A stretch of DNA of 64,000 bases from Molanna angustata (lineage: Eukaryota > Arthropoda > Insecta > Trichoptera > Molannidae). The stretch's first letter is position 1, and each line of letters begins with the position of its first letter. Both the position numbers and the translations under genes were made by a program. The stretch is from positions 33,022,132-33,086,131 of the forward strand of contig OY754981.1 of the NCBI GenBank assembly GCA_963576475.1. Reading direction: 5' to 3'. Shown piece by piece: positions 12,776 through 25,107 of this stretch. The notes under the pieces are model-generated. The model did not search any database. It worked only from the letters and a program-made list of their open reading frames with translations, and had not been told where the DNA came from.

Positions 12776-15239
12776 GTTATGTTTGTAGAATCAGCTTATT
12801 GCGGGACAGGTACAACTGTAAAACAATAAATTCAAAAATAAATAAATAATAGATGTTAGCAAACATAAAAAAGATATAAATATGAACTCAAAATAAACCA
12901 AAAATAAAAATATTACGAATACTTAAAAAAGCAGTGGAAGCAGTGTCATGTAAATTGAAAATAAACAAAAATAAATAAAAAATAAATTCCGCACTGACAA
13001 TACCTATTACAAGTTGTTTCTCTCATAAAAAAATCTTTAAAAACCCTTATAATATTTTACATTGTATTAACATGTTTCATGAATGATATATAAATTTCTA
13101 ATATAAATAATGTTTTTTTTTTAAAAATAACTCGAATTAAACGAATAAGGAATTTCCAACACCAACGCTTTTTTTCAAATCCATTGTATGTATATTCAAT
13201 TTATTCAAACATGGATGCTTCGGGCTATATGACTGAAATAGAAGTATCATTTTAATAAATCAACGGATATAAATAAGATACCGTTTTTGCCAAGTTTTTT
13301 TTCCGTCTTTTAAGGTTTATTTTTAAAAAAATATATTTAATAACGTAAAACATAATACCATTGATAATTAATTACTTTATAAAACAAAATTCAAAGCAGT
13401 TTGTGATCTTGCAATGGTATCTCTTCGTTAACAAGAATCTTGTTCAAATTAAACTAAATGAATTTTTTTGGGAAGCTTTGTAGAAAATAGGGAAATTCAT
13501 TTTTAAATAAACATTAAAATAACAAAACAAAAAAAAATGCATTCTATTTTACTTCTACTTTGAATGAATTTAATATAAATGAGCGCAAGCTCGACAATGT
13601 TTTTACTTAGTTTTCAAATTAATTCGTAGTAGAAGCAATTATAAGTATATTTGTTTATTATTTTTACAGGCGTATTTTATTGAAATTGTGAACTATGTTG
13701 TAAAAAAATACATAAAATTGTTAGAAAAAAATTATATCTGATTTTTCGACCGTAAGTACTTGATGGAATTCCTTTTCGAGTTTATAGATAATTCATAATA
13801 AAACATTTCAGTTTATGATATTAATAAATGCAAAAATTGATATAAACGAACGAACATTGACTATGATAGAAATATAGGTACATATTAACGAAATCTTTTA
13901 TTTCAAAGTGAATCGCCAATGTTATCCAGCTGTCGATTTGTTCAAGAGAATTTAGTTCTCTTGACATATCAACAAAGTATCAAGCCAAGATACGCGAGAT
14001 TATATGCCAGGTCTATACTTTTTACGGTTTTTCCAACTTTGAAGTAAAAAAATACCAACTTAGAGGCTTCGCAGTATATATTTAATATGTACGGATTTAC
14101 TCAGAATTCAGAGTAGAACATTTAGTGTATCTATGTGTGTGTGTGTGTCCCCTTATAACTTATTATCCGCTAAATGCAGAGTCTAAAATTTCAGAAAATA
14201 TAGAAAGTTATAGGTCTTTTTAAAAATTCTGAGTATAAAACTTTTATACTCAGAATTTTGGATATTTGTTTCAATCAGGGTTTATCAACTTTTAAATTTT
14301 TACTTTCTGTTTCCATATAATATCTCAAAAACCGCCAGAACGCTGAAAATTGGTACTAATATGGACATTGTTTTTTTTTAATTACAGAATTTTTAAAACA
14401 TATTACTATGATAAATTTATAAGTTTAACTGCCTATATTTCCCTTTTTTTTAAATACAAAGAAAAAGCCGAAACACTTGACTAGATTATTTATTTTTTTA
14501 ATAAAAATATGAACATCGTAGTAGTACATCTCAAACTTTTTGTAACATTTAGAAAAGTTGAATTTAGTCTACGGGAACTCAATAGTTCTTATACTTAATC
14601 TCCGAATATACATTTGTTTGAATGACTTTAGCTTTTTGATATTTCTTTATTACTAATACTTTCAATGCAGACACGTCGCAGATTGAATTTACTTCAAGTG
14701 TATTTTACTTAATTTACTTCAAGTAAATATTTGCAAAAGTTCATACTTTTTGAAAATCGTCAAACTAGAAAAAGCATCTCGGACAACGTTGGTTTGTTGG
14801 TTCTATATCTGAACTGCGCAGACAAGTTAACCAAGTTAGTGCTGTCAAAAGCCTGAGATATTGGATCAGTTGGTGTGCATTTGTGTTGGCAACTAATTGT
14901 TGTACAACTTGATGATAGAAATTAGAGTGTACGAAATGCGTGATAATTCTTATTTTATACATGAGCACACCTATATTATGTAGGTTACTAAGATAAACAT
15001 CAATTTGTAATATTTTCCGTGAGAGCTCAACTTTTGTGGTTTGAGGAAGGGGCAAAGATGGATATCTACCCTTTCCCCATTTACCATCCTACTTCCCCTG
15101 ATCTTATACAAGATTTTCCCTGTCATGTTTGTTGTATAATATAGGACAGGGGTAGCTAATTCGACTATCGCTTATTTTATTTATTTACTAAATCTATTAT
15201 TGGAATGTGTGAACGAGAAAGCATAGTGTGACAGAGAAG
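12776..15239. other. AT-rich DNA without recognised genes
   Basis: No coding region or known element recognised. Local features are a perfect 18+18 base inverted repeat with a 1-base centre at 14223-14259 (ATTCTGAGTATAAAA core), a short (TG)n at about 14138, and GAGCGCAAGCTCG at about 13582, which recurs inverted at about 25370. Confidence 0.6.
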
Positions 15240-15930
15240 CACGAAATGTATGTATGGCCGCGAGTGCGATGGGCGGGGCTTTTTTGGTCTTGTTAGTTAC
15301 ATATTATAACTATTCGTGTTTGGGAGTGCTAGGAAAGTCGCAGTCACCTACCCCACTCCATAGGGAACGTAATAGAACTAAGTGCTCGTCGGACAAAACA
15401 AGAACTACCACCATGCATATTTCATACCACTGCCACTAAGAGTCCAACCACACTCGTGAAGGCCCGTGAATCATAGCAGGGGTTACCCTCCCAGCAGCTC
15501 CACGAACAACAGACTGCCACAGGGAGCCTTCGCCACGCCCGTAGTACTTTCAGTTCTTCGATTTCCACACCAGGCGCAGCGTTAGCTGCACCTGTCTCGT
15601 CATCAACTCGGGTACCGCCGAGTGGGTCGTGCCGACCAATCATCACGGGGGGCTCCTCCACCCCTTAGTACTCATGTTGGCGAATTTCAGGTACACCACC
15701 GGACAGTACTTTCAGTGCTTCGATTTCCATCGCCCGATGATGCATCCTTACTCATCGCCACGTTTGATGAGTCACCGCCGAGCGAGGCATTAAGGCGTCT
15801 GCCCTGCTCTTCCATAGGTAAGAATTGAAGAGGGTACTGACCTGTTACCCAGAATCCTAGGGTGGGGCTGCAGCCACCCTCAACTTTACTGGTTAGGCCC
15901 CTAGTTTAAAGCAGTGTATAGTGATGTGAT
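15240..15930. other. GC-rich block with internal duplication, identity unknown
   Basis: A sharp island of GC- and CpG-rich sequence in AT-rich surroundings. It has a partial internal duplication: AGTACTTTCAGT plus CTTCGATTTCCA at about 15543 and again at about 15704, and ACCGCCGAG at about 15613 and 15774. Open frames are short (61-79 residues) and match nothing I know. It could be a transposon 5' UTR with repeated promoter units, or a host CpG island/non-coding exon. Confidence 0.4.
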
Positions 15931-16439
15931 ATGGAAGTAGAGTGTGTATCTTCCCTGAGAATCTGCCTACACGAAGGAAGATGTTCGCCACCAGGTTGAT
16001 GCAACATTCCCTTCTCTCTATATCCATTAATCAAGTTTACAAAACGTGAGAGCATTTTGAATGTTATGAACATCGAATGATATATTTAAAATGGTCGGTT
16101 TCAGAGAGATCGTTCTTTCTCAGTTGTCAGCCGTCCTGAAACCGTTCGCATACGATAGCTCATTTGTAAAGACCTGTTTATTTCTTTTAAACGAGGTGTA
16201 AATTTTTTTCAGAAAAGTGTTGTTATTATTACGAAATCGGTGCTATCATACGCATTATTTTATCAGAAAAGTTATCTTTGTGTTCTATCAAGTGGTCGAC
16301 ACAATATCATTTGTTTAATAAAATTTTAATTAAACTCAAAATTCTTAGCCATCGTAGTCAAGATGATTTTTTTCAGGTTTGCTCTTCTGTCTGCCAAAAA
16401 AGTATTATAGGAGGACAGAAACCTTTATGTATCGCATCT

Positions 16440-16519
16440 ATAGCCTTATATAGCCTTATATAGCCTTATATAGCCTTATATAGCCTTATATAGCCTTATA
16501 TAGCCTTATATAGCCTTAT
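16440..16519. repeat. 10 bp tandem repeat, 8 copies
   Basis: The unit TAGCCTTATA is repeated eight times without indels from 16441; the last copy ends TT instead of TA. Confidence 0.95.
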
Positions 16520-16897
16520 TAATTTGTCTTTAACAAATTCTTATACTAATTTTGTCAAATTTTAATTTAACCACTGATTGTGTAGATTTCACCTGCAGAA
16601 ATATGAGCTACAATAATTATTTTTAATTATACATCTTCGGTAAATAATTGCAGTACCTACCTATATTTTTTACGAAAATGTCTTAGTGTGAATGAGCCTA
16701 ATTTTGTTGTTATTTTTCTTAATCTTGAAAATTTTATTCGCGTAGAAATTGCAAAAATTTGCGAATAATTCAGGTCTCTACTCATTTGTCGTGTGAATAG
16801 TGACTAAAAATGAATTGAATTTTCTACCATATGTTTAACGTCCCTGGTATTCTTGGTAAATGGGTAAATCACATCTGAAATGGAAGTATATAGGAAG

Positions 16898-16902
<5 letters not shown>

Positions 16903-16937
<35 letters not shown>
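16903..16937. repeat. (TA)n microsatellite
   Basis: About 35 bases of TA dinucleotides. Confidence 0.9.
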
Positions 16938-16940
<3 letters not shown>

Positions 16941-17820
16941 ATATTATATCCCCCCGAAGGTAAATTACGCATCACACCCCTGAACATCGTTTCTTGCCCT
17001 TAAAAAAAACAAATTGGTTTTGCAATTTACTCTCAACGTATATGAAATTTCCTGCCAATATATTTACATCGGGACAAGGTATCCACCTACACCAAGTGGG
17101 AGACGAAATATTATATTCTAGATAGGTACTTCTCATTTTAATTACTTCATTTATTGACAAGACAAGACCATATGTGATTGTTCATATGTGATTTTTGGAT
17201 TTTCAGAGAATATTATTTCGACGCAAGTTAATTAAAGAGAATTGATAAAATGATTATGAAATAAGAGTATTAGATACTGTTGTTACTTTTAACAACAAAC
17301 AGAACATTTTTGTTGATTTCAGCAACAAACATAAATATCTGTGTAACTTAATTTATGGAATAAATTTAACTCAAAAGAAACAAACATATTCTTTGTGTAA
17401 CTGAAAATCTTTTGTAAAACAAAAATTATTATATCAATATTTACGACTATTTCTCAATAGGTGGCATTAGAAAAAGTTTCCAATCTCATGCTGATAGTGT
17501 TTTCGTCTTATTTTCAAGCGGTTTTAAAATACCACACAACATAATATGTATATGAAATTTTCAAAATTTAGATTGATATATGAATTTGTGAAAGTCGTAT
17601 CCAGATTGTCCTTCATCCGTTCAACAATATTATGTTTACTAAATATTGCCTGTTTACTTTGAATCGACTATTTTTTTATAATTAATTTCATCTGGATTAT
17701 GTAATATGTATATAACTAGATTATTTTGTGATTTCAACGTATTTTTTTAAGTTTTATGTTTCACCATTTTCTATGTGTTAGCTATAGGACTAATTTTAAC
17801 TTATTTTTCGCAAACTGAAA

Positions 17821-17900
17821 GCGCTCTTGAGGTGACCACGGTTGTCACTAAACGGTGCTTTATAAATTGTCCTTATTATTATTATTATAATTATTATTGC
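17821..17900 (+). repeat. Retroelement 3'-tail module with (ATT)n
   Basis: GCGCTCTTGAGGTGA, a short complementary segment, then AAACGGTGCTTTATAAAT and an ATT-repeat tail. Related copies are at 27486-27531 (minus), 33894-33945 (+) and 46347-46393 (+). It looks like the conserved 3' end of a LINE or its SINE; the body upstream is not recognisable. Confidence 0.5.
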
Positions 17901-18154
17901 GTAAGCGCTTAAAGTGATGACGTTAACCAGCCAATGACAAATGGTGAGCTCTATAGTGATATAATAGTTTATCAAAAATAATACTAGTGTTTTTTTATTC
18001 TGTTGATTTTAATGAAAATGTTTGATAGAATATACGATTGCGTGACGTTTTTATCTTTCTGCCAACCCCATTAGGTACATGGCATGATGTTTATTTATTT
18101 ATCAGTTTATTTATTTATTAAATAAGAATAACTATTCAATAACATACTCAAATT

Positions 18155-19690
<1,536 letters not shown>

Positions 19691-19974
19691 AATTATTTAT
19701 TTATTTATTTATTTTCTTTGGGAAGCTACAGCTCATTTACAGTTTAATGATACAAAATAATTTTTACATTGTTAGAGCCAAAAAAAGCATTCCATCAACA
19801 TAATATAAAAACAAATAACAGTTTACAAGCCAAAAATAATTCATGCACACACATTCATACACACCCTCACACACACCCTCATACACACCATCACACACAC
19901 ATACATACATGAGTACACATATATACACACATATACAACAACTAGGGAAGGAAAGAGAAATGAGAGAAGAGAGA

Positions 19975-21675
19975 CTAGGAGGACAGGACAGAGGGATATT
20001 GGTTGCGCATCACCTTCAGAACATCATGTCTAAATCTGTAATATTTCGCGTTGAATATGTCTATCTCGGCTGAGAATATATTGTTATATTGGCTGCATAT
20101 GCGTGTAATTGTTGAATTTTTCCTGATATTTGTTCTACTTGTTGGAATATGAAGTAATTGAGGTCTACGAACCATTCTACCTGGAACATGGATACCTACT
20201 AGGTTGACAAGTACAGGCGAGTCTATGGCATTGTTCAAAATTTTATGCAGCAGCGATTGGTCGTGTAAGACTCTCCTACATTCAAGCGTATCAAAATTAT
20301 GATATTTAAGTGACTGTTGATATCTATTGAAGTTAAGGTGAAATTTATGATTTATATAGTTTATGAATTTTTGCTGTACTTTCTCGATTCTTGTGATGTG
20401 TACTGCGTAGAAAGGAGACCAAATTTGAGTACAGAATTCTAGCTGAGGGCGTATGTATGTAGTGTATAAAGTGTATAAGGTTTTAATGTTACTGAATGGC
20501 CGGCATGTGCGAATAATAAACCCTAACATCTTATTTGCTTTACTTATGATATTATCAATATTGTTTATGTAATTTAATTTAGAGTCAAGTATCACACCTA
20601 GGTCTCTTATATAATTGACTTCCTTTATATCAGAGTTGTTAAAGGTATATGTGAAATTTATTTTGTTTTTATTGAGAGTAAATGTTATTTTGTTACATTT
20701 CGATATATTAAGTATTAGTTTATTTAATGCACAGTAAGTGTATAGCCTGTCAAGGTCCTCTTGTTGTTTGATACAATCGGCCAATGAGTTAATTGCAAGG
20801 TAAATTTTCATGTCGTCGGCAAATGCAAGATATAATGAATGATTAAAACATTTGTAAATGTCATAAGTATAGATATTGAATAGAAGCGGACCTAGGTGTG
20901 AACCTTGAGGAACGCCCGAAGGAGGAATAAAGAAGCTGGATTTAAATCCCTCGACCATCACTGACTGCATTCTATTCCGAACATATGACACAAACCACCT
21001 GTATAAGTCTCCATGTATACCTAGGTTAAGTAATTTCGATATTAGTATATCGTGGTTTACCTTGTCAAATGCCTTTGCATAATCGGTGTATATCACATCC
21101 ACTTGGCATCTTTTATCCATGTTGCTTGTGACGTATTCGGTAAGGGTAGTTAGATTTGAAAGGACAGAGCGACGGCGTAGGAATCCGTGTTGATGATTTT
21201 GAATGTTTAGTTTGATAATGTGATAGATTTGGTCGTAAACAATTTTCTCAAACACTTTACTAAACACCAGTAGAATCGATATCGGACGATAGTTTTGTAC
21301 ATCATTTTTTGAACCGGATTTGTGAATTGGTATGATAAGAGCTTCTTTGAATTTTTTAGGAAATATTCCTTCTGAAATTGATCTGTTAAATAATATGTTC
21401 AGTGGGATAGAGAGTGTATCTGCGCATTGTTTTATGAAAATCGGTGGTATGTTATCGCTACCTGCCCCTTTTTTGATATCCAGTTCACGTAAATATTTTG
21501 AAACTAAAGAATTTGTAATAATGACACTACCTAACCCCTCAGAAAAATAATCTGATGTGTTGTCAGTGGCGATTGGTGGAATGGAGTTATAGTAATCGTA
21601 AGTTGTTTGAAAATGTTCGCTAAATAGTTTACTAATGTTTTCACCACCAGTACATGATTTTTTTTTTAAGTACAT
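19975..21675 (-). CDS. Non-LTR retrotransposon reverse transcriptase (ORF2, part 2)
   Basis: 566 residues carrying the RT half of ORF2, which copies element RNA at the nicked target. Visible motifs: NYRPIS at 129-134, motif A DYAKAFDKVNH with D198, PQGS at 256-259, and FADD at 285-288 in place of the commoner YADD. Then come thumb-like and C-terminal parts (RPQLEFCTQIWSPF, RIEKVQQKFINYI) typical of Jockey/CR1-type enzymes. The ATG at 21675 is internal: the frame is open further upstream into the A-rich joint with the endonuclease ORF at about 21695-21712, so the natural protein was a fusion. No stop codon interrupts the body. One alignment-dependent oddity is F for Y in the active-site box. 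Confidence 0.9.
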   Translation of the reverse strand: MYLKKKSCTGGENISKLFSEHFQTTYDYYNSIPPIATDNTSDYFSEGLGSVIITNSLVSKYLRELDIKKGAGSDNIPPIFIKQCADTLSIPLNILFNRSISEGIFPKKFKEALIIPIHKSGSKNDVQNYRPISILLVFSKVFEKIVYDQIYHIIKLNIQNHQHGFLRRRSVLSNLTTLTEYVTSNMDKRCQVDVIYTDYAKAFDKVNHDILISKLLNLGIHGDLYRWFVSYVRNRMQSVMVEGFKSSFFIPPSGVPQGSHLGPLLFNIYTYDIYKCFNHSLYLAFADDMKIYLAINSLADCIKQQEDLDRLYTYCALNKLILNISKCNKITFTLNKNKINFTYTFNNSDIKEVNYIRDLGVILDSKLNYINNIDNIISKANKMLGFIIRTCRPFSNIKTLYTLYTTYIRPQLEFCTQIWSPFYAVHITRIEKVQQKFINYINHKFHLNFNRYQQSLKYHNFDTLECRRVLHDQSLLHKILNNAIDSPVLVNLVGIHVPGRMVRRPQLLHIPTSRTNIRKNSTITRICSQYNNIFSAEIDIFNAKYYRFRHDVLKVMRNQYPSVLSS

Positions 21676-21702
21676 CGTTTGAGGTATATCAGAATTTTTT
21701 TT

Positions 21703-22869
21703 TTAATTTTTTGTAAAAGACCAAAGTTTTTTACTATTTTTTTGGATGTTATTTTCGACAGAATAGATATATTGTTTGTAACATTCACCTTGTATTGTCT
21801 TTTGTCTTGTACGTAATATTGAAAATTCAGCATAGTCCATGTAATTACCGTGTTTTTTCCACTCTCTGTGCATTTTATGTTTTTCTTTTATTATTTTTAT
21901 GAGAGGAAGAGAATACCATGAAGGATATTTCTTATTTCCTATTGGTATTGTAGGTACGAAATCCAAGATTTTTTTACATAATATTGTATAAAAATGATCG
22001 GTGGCGAAGTCTATACTATCTATATCATTCAACAATGACCAATCTATTGTGGATAAATGATTGTTTATAACTGAGTAGTCCGCTTTGTGAAAAAGCTTAA
22101 TTTTTTTAGGTGGTGCGGCAATGGTCGTGACAGGTTTAAGGTGAACATTAATAGAGATAGCAGGATGATGTAGATCCTCTCTCACCAGTGGACTGTGAGC
22201 CCGGGACACATCACATACAATATTACTCAAAATTAGATCCAAAATTCTATTGTTCGTATTAAATATACTATTATATTGATGAAGCTCAGTATATGAAATA
22301 GTGTCAACAAAACAAGAATTATTAAGTGGTGTATTGACTGGTGTGAGAAAGATGTCATTCGATTGCCTACTCCACTTAATATTAGGCATGTTAAAATCTC
22401 CCATTACTATTATGACGTCATCGGGGTGTTGATCGCGCACACGAGATAACAAGTTAAGAAAATAGTTACTAGCAGTGTCATACTCACGTCCTTGGGGCAG
22501 ATATACGCAAGCAACATGAATGATACGATTGGATGTGACATTAGATGAGGGAATGGTTACCCAAATGCATTCGGCGTCACAGAAAAGGTCTTCTCTGGTA
22601 TATGCTTGTAAATTTCTGCAAGATAATATCATGACGCCACCACCACGGGGATGATGGCTATGTGTTTGAGAAGAAGAGGTGATAACCCTATCGCGTCTGA
22701 ATACGTTATAAAGAGTTGTAGGCGCAATTTCTGAATCTGAAATGCAATCAATTAACCAAGTTTCAGTTATACCAAACAGTTGATACTCATCGTTTAATAG
22801 GATATTATTATAAAATAAATTTGTCTTTGTACGAAGACCTCTGCAATTTTGATAGAATAATGAAATCAT
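21703..22869 (-). CDS. Non-LTR retrotransposon apurinic-type endonuclease (ORF2, part 1)
   Basis: 388 residues of the exonuclease/endonuclease/phosphatase fold that nicks target DNA for target-primed reverse transcription. Seen in order: N8 (FYQNCRGL), E36 in GITETWL, the VACVYLP strand at about 119-125, D158/N160 in VMGDFNMPNIKW, D211 in NRILDLILSN, and H235 near the C-terminal active-site position (EDLHHPAISI). The C-terminal third leads toward the RT (KKLWSFTK). The frame closes at a TAA inside a homopolymer-rich stretch only 28 bases before the RT ORF's first ATG. The RT frame is +1 relative to this one, so a 1-base indel in the A run has split ORF2. Confidence 0.88.
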   Translation of the reverse strand: MISLFYQNCRGLRTKTNLFYNNILLNDEYQLFGITETWLIDCISDSEIAPTTLYNVFRRDRVITSSSQTHSHHPRGGGVMILSCRNLQAYTREDLFCDAECIWVTIPSSNVTSNRIIHVACVYLPQGREYDTASNYFLNLLSRVRDQHPDDVIIVMGDFNMPNIKWSRQSNDIFLTPVNTPLNNSCFVDTISYTELHQYNSIFNTNNRILDLILSNIVCDVSRAHSPLVREDLHHPAISINVHLKPVTTIAAPPKKIKLFHKADYSVINNHLSTIDWSLLNDIDSIDFATDHFYTILCKKILDFVPTIPIGNKKYPSWYSLPLIKIIKEKHKMHREWKKHGNYMDYAEFSILRTRQKTIQGECYKQYIYSVENNIQKNSKKLWSFTKN

Positions 22870-23659
22870 GATGATTTATTAATGAATGTTAACTACCTAA
22901 TGTAAATTATTTGTGGATTTATGTTAATATATTATATATAAATACCAAATGTGCATGCACTCGCTCGCACACACACATTTAAATAATATAGGTAAGTTCA
23001 GTGATAGAGTTAATGTAAACAAAGTAAATAACGAATGTCCACGCATATGAGGACTGCTGAGCATGAATAGTTAGCAAAACATAATTTAGTACTATATGTT
23101 TCATGTTTGCAGATGTCAATTTTATAAATTTAATATGGGATAAATGACATTTAAAATATGAGCATTCAAATTCAGTATACATAATATGTTAACGATTTTT
23201 GACTTACCAGTAGTACTTAGAAAAAAAATAATAATCAGGTTGTGTACACTATGATACGAATATTCACTAACTGCGTTGTTAAAGAAATATATATAGTAAA
23301 TTTGTGTATTCATTATTAAGTAGAAGTTTCAGATAGTTGTTTGAATTTGACAAAATTCAATAATCCGGTGTGTACAACAAAATAATAAATTATAATAGGT
23401 AACCATAACTGTCAGAAATGACGATAGAGTGTAACTTACTAGAGACAAACAAATCAACGCAAATATCAGATCAAGTGTAAAAATATTATTTTATATAAAT
23501 TTGCCGAACATATTCCGGAGGTGATACGCGAAGTGTAATTATAATAGGAAAGGGGGTCGAGAGAAGAAAGATAATGGTAGGAAACGGGATTATGAAAAGA
23601 ATGATGAAAGAACATTTGAAAACAATGATGTGGTGGAATTTTTAGAATGGGTAAAAAAG
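22870..23659. other. 790 bp spacer between LINE ORF2 and ORF1
   Basis: AT-rich, with no credible coding region. It is longer than the spacer expected in Jockey-type elements, where ORF1 and ORF2 are normally close or overlapping. It may be an insertion or a natural linker; its ends show no obvious inverted repeats. Confidence 0.5.
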
Positions 23660-24652
23660 TTAAACTATTTTTTGAAGGTCTGTAGTCTTCGTGATGGCGA
23701 TGCGGGGGGACTTGTCGTTCTTCCTTACAAATATTTTTCCATTCCGCACCCAGGTGTATGTAAACCCCATTGAGTTTGCTTGGTTCTTGGTTTTATTCAA
23801 TAGTTCCTTTGTATGGGTGGTAAGATGTTCGTTTATATATATTGGTTTTGGTTCATTTGAAGGTTGAAAGTCTGATGTTGTAAGTTTTATTTTTCTTTTT
23901 GCGGCTAGTAAATCAAATTTTAACTGTCGTTTTTTGAATTTTGCTATTATTGGTTTAGGAAGTTCAGAAGTTTTATCATTAGGCCTTATTCTTGTGGCAA
24001 ATTCTAAGTCATCTTCTTCTATCGACACTCCCATAAGATTGCCGATTTTTTTAATGATTTGGGCGACGTTTTCATTTTTTTGCTGAGGTATTCCAAGTAT
24101 TTGTATGTTTTGAATTCTGTCCCACTGATCACGAGAGTTAGTTTTATTTTCCAGTTCATCATTTTTTTCCTCTAATTTTATGATTCTGTCTGTAAGTGAT
24201 TTAATATCCATAGTATGTTGGTCGGTTGATTTAAGTTTGTTATCGAAATAATCCATTTTCTTTTCAAAATCGTCAATTTTCTGCGAGCAAAAGAGAACAG
24301 TATTTTTGAAGTCTACAAAATCAGATCGTATTTCTGAAATTTGAGTTTGTATTGCTGATAGAACAGACATAATTTGGGCGTTTGTCGGTGGGTCAGCACT
24401 AGAAATAATATCCAGATCCGCTTGTTTGAGTTCCGGAGGTGTACTGGAGCTTAGAGAATGCGGCAAATTGATTTTTCTAGATGACTTTTTACAGACATAA
24501 CATTTCCAGGAATTTTTATTCATTGATGATAGTTTACGAAAGTTGGACTCGGTGTATCCCGCACATTTGAAGTCATAGTCATTTTGACATGTAATACATT
24601 TCAAAATTTCAGATGAGCTCGATCTAGCGTTGCATGCGTTGCATTCCATCAT
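23660..24652 (-). CDS. LINE ORF1 protein: zinc finger, coiled coil, FP25K-like domain
   Basis: 330 residues; expected role is RNA binding and chaperoning in the LINE particle. The N-terminus is a PHD-like cysteine array: C4-x2-C7, C19-x2-C22, C30, C51-x2-C54. The histidine expected three residues before C30 is D27, so zinc binding may be altered. Residues about 95-170 are rich in charged and hydrophobic heptads (FKNTVLF to KLEEKNDELENK), a likely coiled coil. Residues about 175-320 (VAQIIKKIGNLMGVSIEEDD; PIYINEHLT; FTYTWVRNGKIFVRK) closely resemble the C-terminal domain of baculovirus FP25K-type proteins, known in ORF1 of insect CR1/Jockey-like LINEs. The frame is intact. The start follows directly on an AT-rich 5' flank. 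Confidence 0.85.
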   Translation of the reverse strand: MMECNACNARSSSSEILKCITCQNDYDFKCAGYTESNFRKLSSMNKNSWKCYVCKKSSRKINLPHSLSSSTPPELKQADLDIISSADPPTNAQIMSVLSAIQTQISEIRSDFVDFKNTVLFCSQKIDDFEKKMDYFDNKLKSTDQHTMDIKSLTDRIIKLEEKNDELENKTNSRDQWDRIQNIQILGIPQQKNENVAQIIKKIGNLMGVSIEEDDLEFATRIRPNDKTSELPKPIIAKFKKRQLKFDLLAAKRKIKLTTSDFQPSNEPKPIYINEHLTTHTKELLNKTKNQANSMGFTYTWVRNGKIFVRKNDKSPRIAITKTTDLQKIV

Positions 24653-24996
24653 TAGTTATGAATTTTTTTTTAAATTATTGTATGAATTAAGTAAATTGAG
24701 TAGGTAGTCACTTGATTTCAAGCTTGCTTTGATTTGGCACTTGTGGGTAACAGGTTAGATTCACAGCTATGCACCAGTAGATGTTTAATAAAGTTACAAC
24801 AATACTAATACACCCACCAACTCAAAAATCTAGTTGCAATGTACTTGAAATTCTTAAAATATTTCAGTAATAATCACCTCTATATTTTAAATAATAACCG
24901 GAAAAACAATTAACCACCTTTACAGCAATTTAAATGCAAAAAAACAATAACACTTGCACAAATATGATTAAAAACTGACAGAGCGAGAATTCGGCT

Positions 24997-25107
24997 TGTC
25001 AACTGTTAAACTGTAAAAATTTTAAAAACTGTTAACTGTAAAAACTGTTAAACTGTAAACTGTAAAATTTTTTTTTTTTGTCAACTGTTAAACTGTAAAA
25101 ATTTTTT
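24997..25107. repeat. Imperfect short tandem repeat (AACTGTTAAACTGTAAA)
   Basis: Several degenerate copies of AACTGTTAAACTGTAAAA separated by A or T runs. It may mark the 5' end or flank of the LINE at 19691-24660. Confidence 0.7.

Larger units (their letters stand above)
15931..17820. other. AT-rich DNA without recognised genes
   Basis: Holds the 10 bp tandem repeat and (TA)n listed separately, and a nested hairpin at about 16097-16146 (CGGTTTCAG with CTGAAACCG). Nothing else recognised. Confidence 0.55.
19691..24660 (-). mobile_element. Near full-length Jockey/CR1-like non-LTR retrotransposon
   Basis: Minus-strand LINE with ORF1 (24652-23660), a 790 bp spacer, an endonuclease ORF (22869-21703) and an RT ORF (21675-19975). 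A 3' UTR with imperfect CA/TG repeats follows, then a terminal run of TTTA units (AAAT on the element strand, about 19692-19713). An apurinic-type endonuclease plus an RT with an FADD box and an ORF1 with zinc finger and coiled coil fit the Jockey/CR1 groups. The exact 5' end and the target duplication are not clear. The single frameshift between endonuclease and RT makes this copy defective unless it is an assembly error. Confidence 0.85.

Noticed and set aside
15254..15828. Host exon in the GC-rich block
   Set aside because: Short overlapping frames on both strands, no splice context or domain; left as unknown GC-rich sequence.
21703..21712. Programmed -1 frameshift joining LINE endonuclease and RT (A AAA AAT before the stop)
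   Set aside because: A -1 shift meets a TGA after five codons; the RT is in the +1 frame, so a mutation or sequencing error is more likely.
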